From NCBI RefSeq assembly GCF_014250475.1, contig NZ_CP060204.1:881001-945000 (forward strand): a DNA stretch of 64,000 bases, given 5' to 3'. A program made the translations under genes and the position numbers. A model generated the notes under the pieces. That model had not been told where the DNA came from, ran no database searches, and worked only from the letters and a program-made list of their open reading frames with translations. Source of the stretch: Selenomonas timonae. Its GTDB lineage: Bacteria > Bacillota > Negativicutes > Selenomonadales > Selenomonadaceae. Shown here one piece after another: positions 54,815 through 63,838 of the stretch (within the stretch, counting starts at the first letter, position 1; each line of letters opens with the position of its first letter).

Positions 54815-55912
54815 TTACTTCTCTGCGTGAGCAGCTTCCTGTGGAGAAGTTTTTGCCGCTTCATCCTTCTCCTGAATGATGGTCTGGATGGGATAGGGGA
54901 TGTCGATGCTCTCCGCGCGGTAGCGGTCGGTGAGCGCCTTGATGAACTCGTGCTTGATGATGCCCTGATGGTCGAACATACTTGAGGGCAGAATGACGTT
55001 GAAGTTGATGGAGGAGTCGCCGAAGTCCGTGTAGCGCACGAGCGGCTCCGCGTTCGGATTGTCGTCCACGCGTGCGAGCACTTCCTTCGCCGTCTCGATG
55101 GTGACGCGCTCGACAGTGGCGAGGTCGCTGTCATACGCGACCCCGACGGGGACGCTGATGTTGATGTTCAGCGTGGGTAGGCTGTAATTCGTGATGTTTG
55201 CGCCCGCGATGGTCTTGTTCGGAATGACGATGGTGTTACTCGCGCCGAGTGGGATGATGGTGGTAAAGCGCCATGTGATGTCCGTGACGCGTCCCTCCTC
55301 GCCCGAGCCGAGTTTGATGTAGTCGCCGATGCGCAGCTGCTTGGAGAGGATGAGGTGGAGACCGGAGAAGATATTGGCAAGCGTCTCCTGCAGGGCAAGG
55401 GCGACCGCCATACCGCCGACACCTGCCGCCGTCAGGATTGGAGCGATGGAGATGCCGTAGTATTGGAGGATGACGAGCAGCCCCATGGCGTAGATGACCC
55501 CGATGAGGATGCTGTTGAGCAGCGTTGTCTTGGGCAGGTTTCTCCCCGAGCGTTCAAAGTACATGGTGACAACACCGTCCACCGTGCGCGCAATGACACG
55601 CGTGATGGAGAAGACGTTGCTCGTAAAGAGGAGATACGAGAGCAGCTTGGTGAGTGTCGGGGAGATCTCAACGGCATCAATCGCCCAGTAGAGTCCGATG
55701 ATGAAGCTGAAAAAGATCGGCACGCCGTGCATGGAACGGACGAAGACGTATTTCCACGTGCTCTCCTCAACGTCGAGATGATGGTTGATGTAGCGGCGGA
55801 TGAGCTGGTCGACGATGATGCCGACGGTGAGCGAGGCGAGGACGATGCCGACGGGAACGATCAGGAGCTCGATGAGCGTGTTGAAGTCTATGGTATGTGA
55901 GAATATGGTCAA
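54815..55912 (-). CDS. mscS: MscS-family mechanosensitive channel
   Basis: A 365-aa membrane protein. Three to five helices in the N-terminal half lead to the pore helix GVGGMAVALALQETLANIFSG near residue 170. The beta domain has LRIGDYIKLGSGEEGRVTDI and the cytoplasmic vestibule follows. It is longer than E. coli MscS (286 aa), with extra N-terminal helices. It should open under membrane tension to release solutes on osmotic downshock. A MITE-like element lies directly upstream. Confidence 0.9.
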   Translation of the reverse strand: MTIFSHTIDFNTLIELLIVPVGIVLASLTVGIIVDQLIRRYINHHLDVEESTWKYVFVRSMHGVPIFFSFIIGLYWAIDAVEISPTLTKLLSYLLFTSNVFSITRVIARTVDGVVTMYFERSGRNLPKTTLLNSILIGVIYAMGLLVILQYYGISIAPILTAAGVGGMAVALALQETLANIFSGLHLILSKQLRIGDYIKLGSGEEGRVTDITWRFTTIIPLGASNTIVIPNKTIAGANITNYSLPTLNINISVPVGVAYDSDLATVERVTIETAKEVLARVDDNPNAEPLVRYTDFGDSSINFNVILPSSMFDHQGIIKHEFIKALTDRYRAESIDIPYPIQTIIQEKDEAAKTSPQEAAHAEK

Positions 55913-55933
55913 GGGAAACTCCTTTCAAAATAA

Positions 55934-56097
55934 AGGAATCGCTGATAAAATGAAGTCCGTCAGATTGGCGCAGATTTTTTCGTCCGAACTAGGAGGCAAA
56001 CCGGACGCATAGCAAGGGCTATGTGGAGGATTTGCCGACGAAGTGCGGGCAAAAAAGATGTGCTAAGATGGCGGCGCTGAATTTATCAGTGCTTCCT
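55934..56097. repeat. 164-bp MITE-like element
   Basis: Terminal inverted repeats of about 18 bp (AGGAATCGCTGATAAAAT and the minus-strand AGGAAGCACTGATAAATT, 15 of 18 matching) enclose nested stems, among them CATAGC/GCTATG and GGCAAA/TTTGCC. It abuts the stop of the CheX-like gene. A shorter relative sits at 38817-38875. Confidence 0.8.
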
Positions 56098-56102
56098 AAA
56101 GT

Positions 56103-56561
56103 TCAATGTGCATGTGCCGGAACAAATTCCTCACGCGTGCCGATGAGCGTCATGGGGCCGATGGGGCTTGTAACGGTGCAGGTGAATTCGCATGCACCCG
56201 GCGCTGCTGCACCGTGATGGTGGCGCGGCGGGTCGATGATGGAGACGGCGCGTCCCTCTGCGCGCATACGCGACGAGAAATGGCCGTTGATGACGTTGAA
56301 GAGCTCGCCGACTGCATCGACGGCAAGCTCGTCCATGCCATCGAGAGAGACTCCGCTGTAGCCGCTTGCGAGGGAATAGAAGGCATCTACGGAGGCGGCA
56401 AGTGCAACGATCAACGGACTGCCGTCCGCATCGAGGTGCTGCGATATGGTGACGTAGGTCGGCTCCTGTTCGCGCGCCTCGTCGATTACTGCCTCCGCGC
56501 GTGCGTAGTCGGCAAGTCCCGTGAGAAATGTCTCAATGTACGAAGTATACAGTTCGCTCAT
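56103..56561 (-). CDS. CheX/CheC-like chemotaxis protein
   Basis: A 152-aa protein with the CheX-type fold: LYTSYIETFLTGLADYA at the start, ALAASVDAFYSLASGYSG, and DELAVDAVGELFNVINGHF, a helix like the CheC/CheX phosphatase helix. The last retains Glu and Asn at the usual catalytic pair (E...N). Such proteins dephosphorylate CheY. It overlaps the cheY stop by ATGA, so the pair is coupled. The start ATG 56561 has GGAGG just upstream. Confidence 0.75.
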   Translation of the reverse strand: MSELYTSYIETFLTGLADYARAEAVIDEAREQEPTYVTISQHLDADGSPLIVALAASVDAFYSLASGYSGVSLDGMDELAVDAVGELFNVINGHFSSRMRAEGRAVSIIDPPRHHHGAAAPGACEFTCTVTSPIGPMTLIGTREEFVPAHAH

Positions 56562-56926
56562 TGCTCCTCCATCGCTTGCCGCATCTTGGCGAGTGCCGTA
56601 CTGATCTCGTGATCGGAATAGGGCTTTTGGATGAACATGAGCGCGTGGTGCTCGTTGGCACACGCGATGTTTTCCTCTGTTGCTGCTGTCGAGAGCATGA
56701 CGACGGGGAGCTTTGGATGCGTCTTGCGCAGACTGCGCAGCACAGTGCAGCCGTCGAGCTTTGGCAGGATGATGTCGAGAAAGACGGCGTCGGGCTTCTT
56801 GTCCGCAATGCGCCGCAGCGCCTCCTCACCGTCGCGCGCCTCAATGACTGTGTGCCCGCGGTCGAAGAGTTCCGCCTTGAGCTTGATGCGCACGAGGCGT
56901 GAGTCGTCAACAATCAGTATCTTCAT
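56558..56926 (-). CDS. cheY: CheY-type response regulator
   Basis: A 122-aa single receiver domain. Acidic pocket Asp7-Asp8, phosphoacceptor Asp51 in VFLDIILPKLDG, Thr80 in MLSTAA, and Lys101 in IQKPYS are all present. It has no output domain, so it acts by binding partners such as the flagellar switch. It overlaps cdd by 20 bases and cheX by 4, placing it in the nucleoside salvage operon. Confidence 0.88.
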   Translation of the reverse strand: MKILIVDDSRLVRIKLKAELFDRGHTVIEARDGEEALRRIADKKPDAVFLDIILPKLDGCTVLRSLRKTHPKLPVVMLSTAATEENIACANEHHALMFIQKPYSDHEISTALAKMRQAMEEQ

Positions 56927-57329
56927 GAGAGGTCTCCTTTGTAGGCAGCGCCGCCGCGCCGAAGGCGTGCGGAAGCAGCGCGGCAGGTGTGAGTATGCGC
57001 ACGTCGCCCCGTGTGTTGGCGAGAATGATGCGTTTGATTGGAAATTCCACGAGCACCTGGCGGCACATGCCGCAGGGGGCACATGGTTCCGGGCTGTCTG
57101 CAATGACGGCAAGCGCCTCGAATTCCAGCTCACCCGCTGTGACAGCAGCTGCGATTGCCGCGCGCTCGGCGCAGATGCCGACGGGATAGGAGGCGTTCTC
57201 GACGTTGACGCCGCCGTAGACCCTGCCGCTCCGTGCGAGGAGCGCTGCCCCAACGGCGAATCCCGAGTAGGGCGCGTAGGCATGGCGGCGGAACTCTGCC
57301 GCGCGTGCGATCAGTTCTTTATCGTTCAT
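56907..57329 (-). CDS. cdd: Cytidine deaminase
   Basis: A 140-aa protein of the tetrameric class. The zinc-site motifs are ICAERAA, with the catalytic Glu, and PCGMCRQ; VNVENASYP is the substrate loop. It converts cytidine and deoxycytidine to uridine and deoxyuridine. GGAGGG lies 5 bases before the ATG at 57329; the start overlaps the pdp end by 11 bases. Followed by cheY in the same operon. Confidence 0.93.
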   Translation of the reverse strand: MNDKELIARAAEFRRHAYAPYSGFAVGAALLARSGRVYGGVNVENASYPVGICAERAAIAAAVTAGELEFEALAVIADSPEPCAPCGMCRQVLVEFPIKRIILANTRGDVRILTPAALLPHAFGAAALPTKETSHEDTDC

Positions 57330-58641
57330 GCCAGCCCTCCGCATCGACAGCGCCGTAGATGAGCTTCATCGGGGCAGGGGCAGCTGCGCCGATCTCGAAC
57401 GCGGCGCGGAAGCGCTCCGCTCCCGCTGCGATCTGCTCCTCACTCTCCGCATAGAGGGTGGCGAGCGGCGCGCCCGCTGTGATGGCGTCCCTATATTTCT
57501 TGTGGAGGATGATGCCTGCCGCATGGTTGATCGTGCTATCCTTTGTCATGCGCCCCGCACCAAGCAGGACGGCGGTGCGCCCGACGGCTTCTGCGTCCAG
57601 ACGTGTAAGATATCCGTCCGCGTCTGCCGTTATCGTGCGCTGCATACGCGCCTGCGGGAAGTTTGCCGTATCGTGCAGGACGGCAGTATCACCACCCTGC
57701 GCCGCCGTCATGCGCAGGAGCGCCTCGAACGCTGCGCCGCTGCGGATTGCATTTTCTGCGCGTGCATGACATTCCTCGAATGCACCCTGTCCTGCGAGCT
57801 GCAGCATGCCCGCCGCAAGTGCGAGCGAGACCGTGCGCAGATCGTCAGGCCCCGCGCCGCGCAGGACGCTGACCGCCTCTGCAACCTCGAGGCTGTTGCC
57901 GACGGCATTGCCGAGCGGCGCATCCATATTCGTGAGGAGGGCGGCGGTGGGGAAGTTTGCTGTCTTTCCGATGGCAACCATCGTCTCTGCAAGTTCGCGC
58001 GCCTCTTCCAGTGTTTTCATGAAGGCGCCGCGTCCGACCTTTACATCGAGGAGGACGGCGTCCGCACCCGAGGCGAGCTTCTTGCTCATGATGGAGGATG
58101 CGATCAGCGGAATGCTGTCGACAGTTGCTGTCACGTCGCGCAGGGCATAGAGCAGCTTGTCTGCGCGCGCGAGGGTGCCCGTCTGCGCGATAAGGGAAAG
58201 TCCGCATTCCTTTACGACAGTAATGAATTCGTCCTGCGAGAGATTTGTACGAAAGCCGGGGATGGATTCGAGTTTGTCGATGGTGCCGCCCGTATGGCCG
58301 AGTCCGCGTCCCGACATCTTCGGGGCTTTGCAGCCGCACGCAGCGACGATGGGGCTGACGATGAACGTGGTCTTGTCACCGACGCCGCCCGTCGAATGCT
58401 TGTCGATCTTGTGCCCCGCGATGGCGGAGAGGTCGACGTGGTCGCCCGATGCCGCCATGATTTTGGTGAGGGCGGTGGTCTCCGCGATCGTCATGCCGCG
58501 CAGGCAGATTGCCATGAGGAGCGCCGCGACCTGGTAGTCGGGAACCTCTCCGGCAACATAGCCGTCTATGATATAGGAAAGCTCATCCGCAGCAAGTTCG
58601 CCGCCGTGCTTCTTCTTCGTGATGATGTCATACATGTTCAT
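57319..58641 (-). CDS. pdp: Pyrimidine-nucleoside phosphorylase
   Basis: A 440-aa protein of the thymidine/pyrimidine phosphorylase family. The glycosyl-transfer signature is SGRGLGHTGGTIDKLESIPG, with KHSTGGVGDKT for phosphate binding and a C-terminal domain ending in the LIYG segment. It splits uridine, thymidine and deoxyuridine into base and (deoxy)ribose-1-phosphate, the substrate of DeoB encoded just upstream. GGAG lies 8 bases before the ATG at 58641. Confidence 0.92.
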   Translation of the reverse strand: MNMYDIITKKKHGGELAADELSYIIDGYVAGEVPDYQVAALLMAICLRGMTIAETTALTKIMAASGDHVDLSAIAGHKIDKHSTGGVGDKTTFIVSPIVAACGCKAPKMSGRGLGHTGGTIDKLESIPGFRTNLSQDEFITVVKECGLSLIAQTGTLARADKLLYALRDVTATVDSIPLIASSIMSKKLASGADAVLLDVKVGRGAFMKTLEEARELAETMVAIGKTANFPTAALLTNMDAPLGNAVGNSLEVAEAVSVLRGAGPDDLRTVSLALAAGMLQLAGQGAFEECHARAENAIRSGAAFEALLRMTAAQGGDTAVLHDTANFPQARMQRTITADADGYLTRLDAEAVGRTAVLLGAGRMTKDSTINHAAGIILHKKYRDAITAGAPLATLYAESEEQIAAGAERFRAAFEIGAAAPAPMKLIYGAVDAEGWHER

Positions 58642-58651
58642 AGGAAAGCTC

Positions 58652-59836
58652 CTAGTTTAGAATGCGCGGCAGGAAGCTCTCGCCCTTTGTCGTCAGCTCC
58701 GCTCCAAATATATCGGCAATCGTTGCACCGATCATGGCAAAGGTCGGATAGGTGCCGAGGTTGACGGGCGCGATCTTCTCTCCGTAGATGAGGAGGGGGA
58801 CGTACTCGCGCGTGTGATCCGTGCCCGCAGCACCCGGGTCGCATCCGTGATCTGCCGTAATCATGAGCACATCGTCTGCACGCATGGAGGGGAGGAAGTC
58901 CGCGAGCCAGTCGTCGAACTCCTGCATGGCGCGCGCATAGCCGGGCACGTCGCGGCGGTGTCCGTAGATCATGTCGCCGTCGACGAGGTTGACGAACGCG
59001 AGCCCCGTAAAGTCTTCGTCAAGAAGCGCTGTGGTCTTCTTCATGCCGTCGGCATTTGACTCGTTGACGCCGAGCGAACGCGTGAGTCCACGTCCGCCGA
59101 AGATGTCCGAGATCTTGCCGACCCCGATCACGTCATACTGCGCGCGGCTGAGTGCATCGAGTATCGTATCGCCCGTCGGATCGAGGGAGAAGTCGTGGCG
59201 GCGCGCCGTGCGCGTGTAGTTCGGATACGTACCGACGAAGGGGCGCGCGATAATGCGTCCGACGCCATGTGCGCCCTGCATGATTGTACGTGCCTTGCGG
59301 CAGTAATCGTACAGCTCCTCTACGGGGACGTGCTCCTCGTGTGCTGCGATCTGCAGCACGCTGTCGGCGGAGGTGTAGACGATGAGCGCACCCGTCTCCT
59401 CGTGCTCCTGTCCGTAGTCGTGGATGACCGCCGTGCCAGAGTAGGGCTTGTTGCAGAGTATCTTGCGCCCGAATGCCTCCTCAAGTTCCGTAACAACCTC
59501 GGGCGGGAAGCCGTCGGGGTAGGTCGGCATGGGCTCGTTGCGCACGATGCCCGCCATCTCCCAGTGACCGATGGTTGTATCCTTTCCACGTGAGAGTTCG
59601 CGCAGACGCGCATGTGCGCCGATGGGTGCTGCGTCAGGCGTGCCCGTTCTCACACCGTCGATGTTGTAAATGCCGAGACGCGTGAGGTTTGCGGCGGGGA
59701 AGAGTCCGCTCTCTGTGACGGAGCGCAGCGTACTGCACGAGGCAGCGTCACCGAAGTCCGTCGCATCGGGCGCAGCGCCGCAGCCGAAGCTGTCGAGCAC
59801 GATGAGAAATACGCGTTTGATTCCACTTTTTTGCAT
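58652..59836 (-). CDS. deoB: Phosphopentomutase
   Basis: A 394-aa protein of the alkaline-phosphatase superfamily. Metal-site motifs are VLDSFGCGAAPDA, GKDTTIGHWEM, with the phosphorylated Thr, and MITADHGCDPGAAGTDHTRE. It moves phosphate from C1 to C5 of ribose and deoxyribose. The ATG at 59836 has AAAGGTG six bases upstream. It forms a short operon with pdp and cdd. Confidence 0.93.
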   Translation of the reverse strand: MQKSGIKRVFLIVLDSFGCGAAPDATDFGDAASCSTLRSVTESGLFPAANLTRLGIYNIDGVRTGTPDAAPIGAHARLRELSRGKDTTIGHWEMAGIVRNEPMPTYPDGFPPEVVTELEEAFGRKILCNKPYSGTAVIHDYGQEHEETGALIVYTSADSVLQIAAHEEHVPVEELYDYCRKARTIMQGAHGVGRIIARPFVGTYPNYTRTARRHDFSLDPTGDTILDALSRAQYDVIGVGKISDIFGGRGLTRSLGVNESNADGMKKTTALLDEDFTGLAFVNLVDGDMIYGHRRDVPGYARAMQEFDDWLADFLPSMRADDVLMITADHGCDPGAAGTDHTREYVPLLIYGEKIAPVNLGTYPTFAMIGATIADIFGAELTTKGESFLPRILN

Positions 59837-59850
59837 AATTGTCACCTTTC

Positions 59851-60387
59851 CTACAGTTCCAACCCCGCGCGTTTGCGCGCGTGATATTCGCGGTCGAGAA
59901 TACCGAGCACGACGAGGTTCTCGTAGACGCCGCGATGCAGGATCGTCTCGCGGATCAGCGCCTCGCGCACCATGCCCTCGCTCTCGTAGAGATGCAGGGC
60001 GCGCGCGTTGTAGTCCTTGCAGTCGAGCCACGCGCGGTGCGCCCCCATATCCTCGAACGCCCACGCCTTCAGGAGTTTCATCGCCTCGTGTCCGTAACTG
60101 AGCCCTTTCTTCCCGATGATGACATGTGTCCACTCCTGCTCCTTGGAGGCAAGCAGGAGTCCCGTGACGTGGAGATAGCCGACACATTCGCCGCTCTCGC
60201 GCTCTTCGACAATGATGTCCATCGCCGCGCGTCCCTGTGTGACGATCGTCTCGTGATCTGCGCGTGAAAACGGGACGATGTAGTCGCTGTTGTCTTTTTC
60301 TTCCTGCAGGGCGCAGATGTAGTCGACATCTGCAATCTCTGCGCGGCGCAGACGCAGGCGTGAACCCTCTTTCAATATTTCAGACAT
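59851..60387 (-). CDS. GNAT-family N-acetyltransferase 2 (RimJ-like)
   Basis: A 178-aa protein with RLRRAEIADVDYICALQEE, IIGKKGLSYGHEAMKLLKAWAF, the acetyl-CoA loop region, and NARALHLYESEGMVREALIR. The layout is that of RimJ/RimL or YdaF-type acetyltransferases. The substrate is unknown. GGGAGG precedes the ATG at 60387. It is the first gene of the nucleoside operon, 14 bases before deoB, so a link to nucleoside or tRNA metabolism is conceivable. Confidence 0.8.
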   Translation of the reverse strand: MSEILKEGSRLRLRRAEIADVDYICALQEEKDNSDYIVPFSRADHETIVTQGRAAMDIIVEERESGECVGYLHVTGLLLASKEQEWTHVIIGKKGLSYGHEAMKLLKAWAFEDMGAHRAWLDCKDYNARALHLYESEGMVREALIRETILHRGVYENLVVLGILDREYHARKRAGLEL

Positions 60388-60477
60388 AATGTCCTCCCTT
60401 GTTTCAATCTTTTCCTTTATTTTACATTGAACGGACATGGAAATGCAAGGCGTCTGTGCCGGCACCATAATTATAGA

Positions 60478-60506
60478 TTGACGATAGGGGACGAACATCT
60501 TATAAT
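60478..60506 (+). promoter_or_regulatory. Promoter of the 160-aa gene / mbl region
   Basis: TTGACG (60478-60483), 17 bp, TATAAT (60501-60506), giving a leader of about 37 bases to the ATG at 60550. Confidence 0.8.
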
Positions 60507-60549
60507 GGAAAGACAAAATAGGGAATGTATGTCGAATGGGAGGCAGGGC

Positions 60550-61032
60550 ATGGCAGCACAGAAAAAACCGTCGGTGCGCGATGTGCTTTGGCGCAAAAAG
60601 CGTGCGCGTGATCAGATGCTCGATACCGTGGGGAAACTCTGCGACGAGTCATGGGCGCTTTTTGAAAGAATCGCTGCAGAGCGTTCCGCGCGCTCAAAGG
60701 ATGCCATAACAGCAAGGGAAATCACGCTGCGCCTGCGCGCTCTCGCCTATCTGATCGAGGGCGAGCACTATATCGACCGCATTGCCTTTGAACTGCAGAC
60801 AAAAGATGTCTATATGGCTGCGAACGAGGTTGCAAGAGCCTACGTTTCGGAAATGGTTCTGCGGTATCTCGATGCGATTCTTCTCTTTGGAAAGCAGTCC
60901 GAATGGGACAATGAGACTGTGCAGGAGGAGTATCAGACATCGCTCGAAAAAGGTCTTGAGGAGATACGCGTGGCACTCGTTCCTGCGGCGCCGCAGCAGG
61001 TGGCTGAGAGCGAGAGCACCGAGAACGATTGA
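60550..61032 (+). CDS. Hypothetical helical protein upstream of mbl
   Basis: A 160-aa soluble protein. The N-terminus is basic (AAQKKPSVRDVLWRKKRARD); the rest is predicted almost entirely helical, with LRLRALAYLIEGEHYIDRI in the middle and an acidic tail (SESTEND). No known domain is recognised. GGGAGG lies 6 bases before the ATG at 60550. It ends 30 bases before mbl and shares its promoter; in Bacillus the gene at this place is spoIIID, to which it shows no likeness. A role in cell shape or flagellar assembly is only a guess. Confidence 0.7.
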   Translation: MAAQKKPSVRDVLWRKKRARDQMLDTVGKLCDESWALFERIAAERSARSKDAITAREITLRLRALAYLIEGEHYIDRIAFELQTKDVYMAANEVARAYVSEMVLRYLDAILLFGKQSEWDNETVQEEYQTSLEKGLEEIRVALVPAAPQQVAESESTEND

Positions 61033-61062
61033 CAGCAACAGATTGTAGGAGGCTCGCCGCTG

Positions 61063-62091
61063 ATGTTCGGTATGTCGATGGATATAGGAATTGACCTTGG
61101 GACGGCCAATGTGCTCGTCTACGTCAAGGGCAAGGGGGTTGTCCTCAAGGAACCCTCCGTGGTCGCGGTGAACCGCGACACGAATCAGGTGCTTGCGATC
61201 GGCGAAGAGGCGCGGCGGATGATCGGGCGCACGCCCGGCAACATCGTTGCAATTCGTCCGCTACGCGACGGCGTCATCGCGGACTATGATATAACGGAGA
61301 GTATGCTGCGCTTCTTCATCGAAAAGGTGGTCGGGCGCAGCATTGTCTTCCGCCCGCGCATCATGATCTGCATCCCCTCGGGGGTGACGATGGTGGAGCA
61401 GCGCGCCGTGCAGGAGGCCGCTGAGCAGGCGGGGGCGCGGCACATCCAGCTCATCGAGGAGCCGCTTGCTGCGGCGATGGGCGCAGGACTCGACATCGTG
61501 GAGGCACAGGGGTCGATGGTTGTCGACATTGGCGGCGGCACAACGGATGTCGCCGTCATCAGCCTCGGCGGCGTCGTGACGAGTGAGAGCATCCGCATTG
61601 CGGGCGATACGTTCGATGAGGATCTGATCAACTACGTCAAGCGCGAGTTCAATCTGCTCATCGGCGAGCGCACGGCGGAGGATCTCAAGCTGCGCGTCGG
61701 TGCGGCGTATACGACTGCGCGGCGTGAGCAGATGGACATCCGCGGGCGTGATCTGCTTACGGGTCTGCCGAAGAATATCACGATCTCCACGGCACAGGCC
61801 TCCTCCGCAATTGAGGGCTCGGTCATGCGCATTGTGGACTGCGTAAAGAAGGTGCTCGAGGAGACGCCGCCGGAGCTCGCGGCGGACATCATGGATCGCG
61901 GTATCGTATTGACGGGCGGCGGAGCACTGCTCTATGGCATGGCAGATCTCATTCAGCGCGAGACGGGGACGCCGACGCTTGTGGCAGATGATCCCATGAC
62001 CTGTGTTGTGCTCGGCTGCGGCAAGGCTCTTGATATCTTCGATAAATTTGACGGCAAGGCGACAAATACAAGTTTTGGGCGAAAAAAATAA
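61063..62091 (+). CDS. mbl: MreB/Mbl rod-shape actin-like protein
   Basis: A 342-aa actin-fold ATPase. Phosphate 1 motif is GIDLGTANVLVY, phosphate 2 is VVDIGGGTTDVAVISLG, and the adenosine motif is IVLTGGGALLYGM. It forms membrane-bound filaments that guide cell-wall synthesis. The order mbl, flhO, flhP matches Bacillus subtilis, which is why the symbol mbl is preferred to mreB; the two cannot be separated firmly by sequence alone. GGAGG lies 10 bases before the ATG. Confidence 0.9.
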   Translation: MFGMSMDIGIDLGTANVLVYVKGKGVVLKEPSVVAVNRDTNQVLAIGEEARRMIGRTPGNIVAIRPLRDGVIADYDITESMLRFFIEKVVGRSIVFRPRIMICIPSGVTMVEQRAVQEAAEQAGARHIQLIEEPLAAAMGAGLDIVEAQGSMVVDIGGGTTDVAVISLGGVVTSESIRIAGDTFDEDLINYVKREFNLLIGERTAEDLKLRVGAAYTTARREQMDIRGRDLLTGLPKNITISTAQASSAIEGSVMRIVDCVKKVLEETPPELAADIMDRGIVLTGGGALLYGMADLIQRETGTPTLVADDPMTCVVLGCGKALDIFDKFDGKATNTSFGRKK

Positions 62092-62158
62092 AGGGAATTT
62101 CTATTTTACAGCGAAATTATAAACATTGGACAACTTTCGTGAAAAAGAGGGATGAACT

Positions 62159-62962
62159 ATGTGGAGAGGACTCTATATTGCAGCCTCGGGCATGATTACG
62201 GAGACCAAGCACACGGACATGATCGCGAACAACCTCGCGAATGCGTCGACCACGGGCTACAAGCGCGACGACATGGCGATCCGCGAGTTCGAGCCGATGC
62301 TGCTTCGCCGCATCAATGACAACTCTGCGGATACCAAGGTGACGAGCTTCAAGGGCTTTCGCGTCGAGGGGAATCGTGCGCCGATCGTCGGTACGCTCGG
62401 GCTCGGGTCTGCCGTGGATGAGATTGCGACGGAGCATCTGCAGGGCGCGATGCAGACGACGGGCAACACCTATGACTTTGCGATCTCGGGACAAGGCTAC
62501 TTCGTCGTCAATACGATTGATGGACCGCGCTATACACGTGATGGCGGCTTCTACCGCTCGACGAACGGAACTCTGCTCAATATGCGCGGGCAGGAGGTGC
62601 TCTCCTCACGCGGGCGCTCAATCAGGATTCCGGAGAATGCGCAGCGTGTGAATGTCTCGAGCGACGGACGCATCTACGCGGACGGTGCAGAGGTTGCGCA
62701 GCTCGGCTTTGTGCAGTTTGCTGGGAAGAATGCGGTCATCAAGCAGGGAGACAATCTCTACCGCCCCCAGGAAGGCGCGCGTCCACAGCAGGCGACGGGC
62801 ACGATCGAGCAGGGGATGCTTGAGATGTCGAATACGAGCATTGTCACGGAGATGGTCGAGCTCATCAACAACTACCGTGTCTACGAGGCAGGCTCGAAGG
62901 CCGTGCAGACACAGGACACGCTGCTCGACAAGGCGGTCAATGATGTCGGCCGCACGAGTTAA
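62159..62962 (+). CDS. flhO: Flagellar basal-body rod protein FlgF/FlhO type
   Basis: A 267-aa axial protein. The N-terminal rod motif is LYIAASGMITETKHTDMIANN, followed by LANASTTGYKRD. The middle has FAISGQGYFVVNT, and the C-terminus NTSIVTEMVELINNYRVYEAG is the paired coiled-coil helix of rod and hook proteins. It forms part of the rod crossing the envelope, exported by the flagellar secretion system. It lies 81 bases before flhP in the same direction. Could equally be named flgF. Confidence 0.88.
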   Translation: MWRGLYIAASGMITETKHTDMIANNLANASTTGYKRDDMAIREFEPMLLRRINDNSADTKVTSFKGFRVEGNRAPIVGTLGLGSAVDEIATEHLQGAMQTTGNTYDFAISGQGYFVVNTIDGPRYTRDGGFYRSTNGTLLNMRGQEVLSSRGRSIRIPENAQRVNVSSDGRIYADGAEVAQLGFVQFAGKNAVIKQGDNLYRPQEGARPQQATGTIEQGMLEMSNTSIVTEMVELINNYRVYEAGSKAVQTQDTLLDKAVNDVGRTS

Positions 62963-63043
62963 AATTATTTAAGGAACGACCCCTTTTATTCGATATAAAA
63001 ATGTGAATGACTTATCATCTTTCCTTGGAGGGGGATATCGACT

Positions 63044-63838
63044 ATGATGCGAGCACTTTGGTCTGCGGCGTCCGGCATGAAGGCGCAGCAGGTGCATATG
63101 GACATCGTTGCGCACAATATTGCGAACGTCAACACTTACGGCGGAAAAAAGGTGCGTGCGGAGTTCCAGGATCTCGTCTATCAGACGCTGCGTGAGGCGG
63201 GCGCACAGAACGGCGCGGATTCGCAGTATCCGACGGCGCTCCAGATCGGTCTCGGTACGCGTGTGGCTGCGACGCAGCGCGTCTTTACACAGGGACCGCT
63301 CCAGACGACGGACAACCCCACGGACATCGGCATTCAGGGCGAGGGCTTTTTCCGCGTCACGATGCCCGATGGTACGACGGCATACACGCGTGACGGCACG
63401 TGGAAGCTCGACAGCGATCGCCGCATGGTGACGACGGACGGCTATCTGCTTGCCGACGGCATCACGATCGGTCAGAATGCGCCGCTCGACTCCATCACGA
63501 TCTCGGGTGACGGGCGTGTGTCCTACCGCGAGGCAGGACAGAATCAGCAGCAGGAGGCAGGGCAGATCACACTTGCTCGCTTTGTCAATCCGGCAGGACT
63601 TACCTCCATTGGCAAGAATCTCTTCGTTGTGTCCGATGCTTCGGGCGAGGCGATCGAGTCGAATCCCGGCGTGGATGGTGCGGGTACGCTCACACAGGGA
63701 ACCCTTGAGATGAGCAATGTGCAGATCGTTGAGGAAATGGTTGAGATGATCGTCTCCCAGCGTGCCTACGAGTCCAACTCGAAGGCGATCACGACATCGG
63801 ATTCGATGCTCGAGATTGCGAATTCACTCAAGCGTTGA
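63044..63838 (+). CDS. flgG: Flagellar basal-body distal rod protein FlgG/FlhP type
   Basis: A 264-aa axial protein close to FlgG in length and motifs: RALWSAASGMKAQQVHMDIV, HNIANVNTYGGKK, DIGIQGEGFFRVT, and the end NVQIVEEMVEMIVSQRAYES with ITTSDSMLEIANSLKR. It forms the distal rod. GGAGGGG lies about 9 bases upstream. The stop overlaps the next start (TTGA). Confidence 0.92.
   Translation: MMRALWSAASGMKAQQVHMDIVAHNIANVNTYGGKKVRAEFQDLVYQTLREAGAQNGADSQYPTALQIGLGTRVAATQRVFTQGPLQTTDNPTDIGIQGEGFFRVTMPDGTTAYTRDGTWKLDSDRRMVTTDGYLLADGITIGQNAPLDSITISGDGRVSYREAGQNQQQEAGQITLARFVNPAGLTSIGKNLFVVSDASGEAIESNPGVDGAGTLTQGTLEMSNVQIVEEMVEMIVSQRAYESNSKAITTSDSMLEIANSLKR

Noticed and set aside
57328-58764. Long open frame (478 codons) opposite pdp
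   Set aside because: Shadow of the phosphorylase gene, without ribosome-binding site or motifs.
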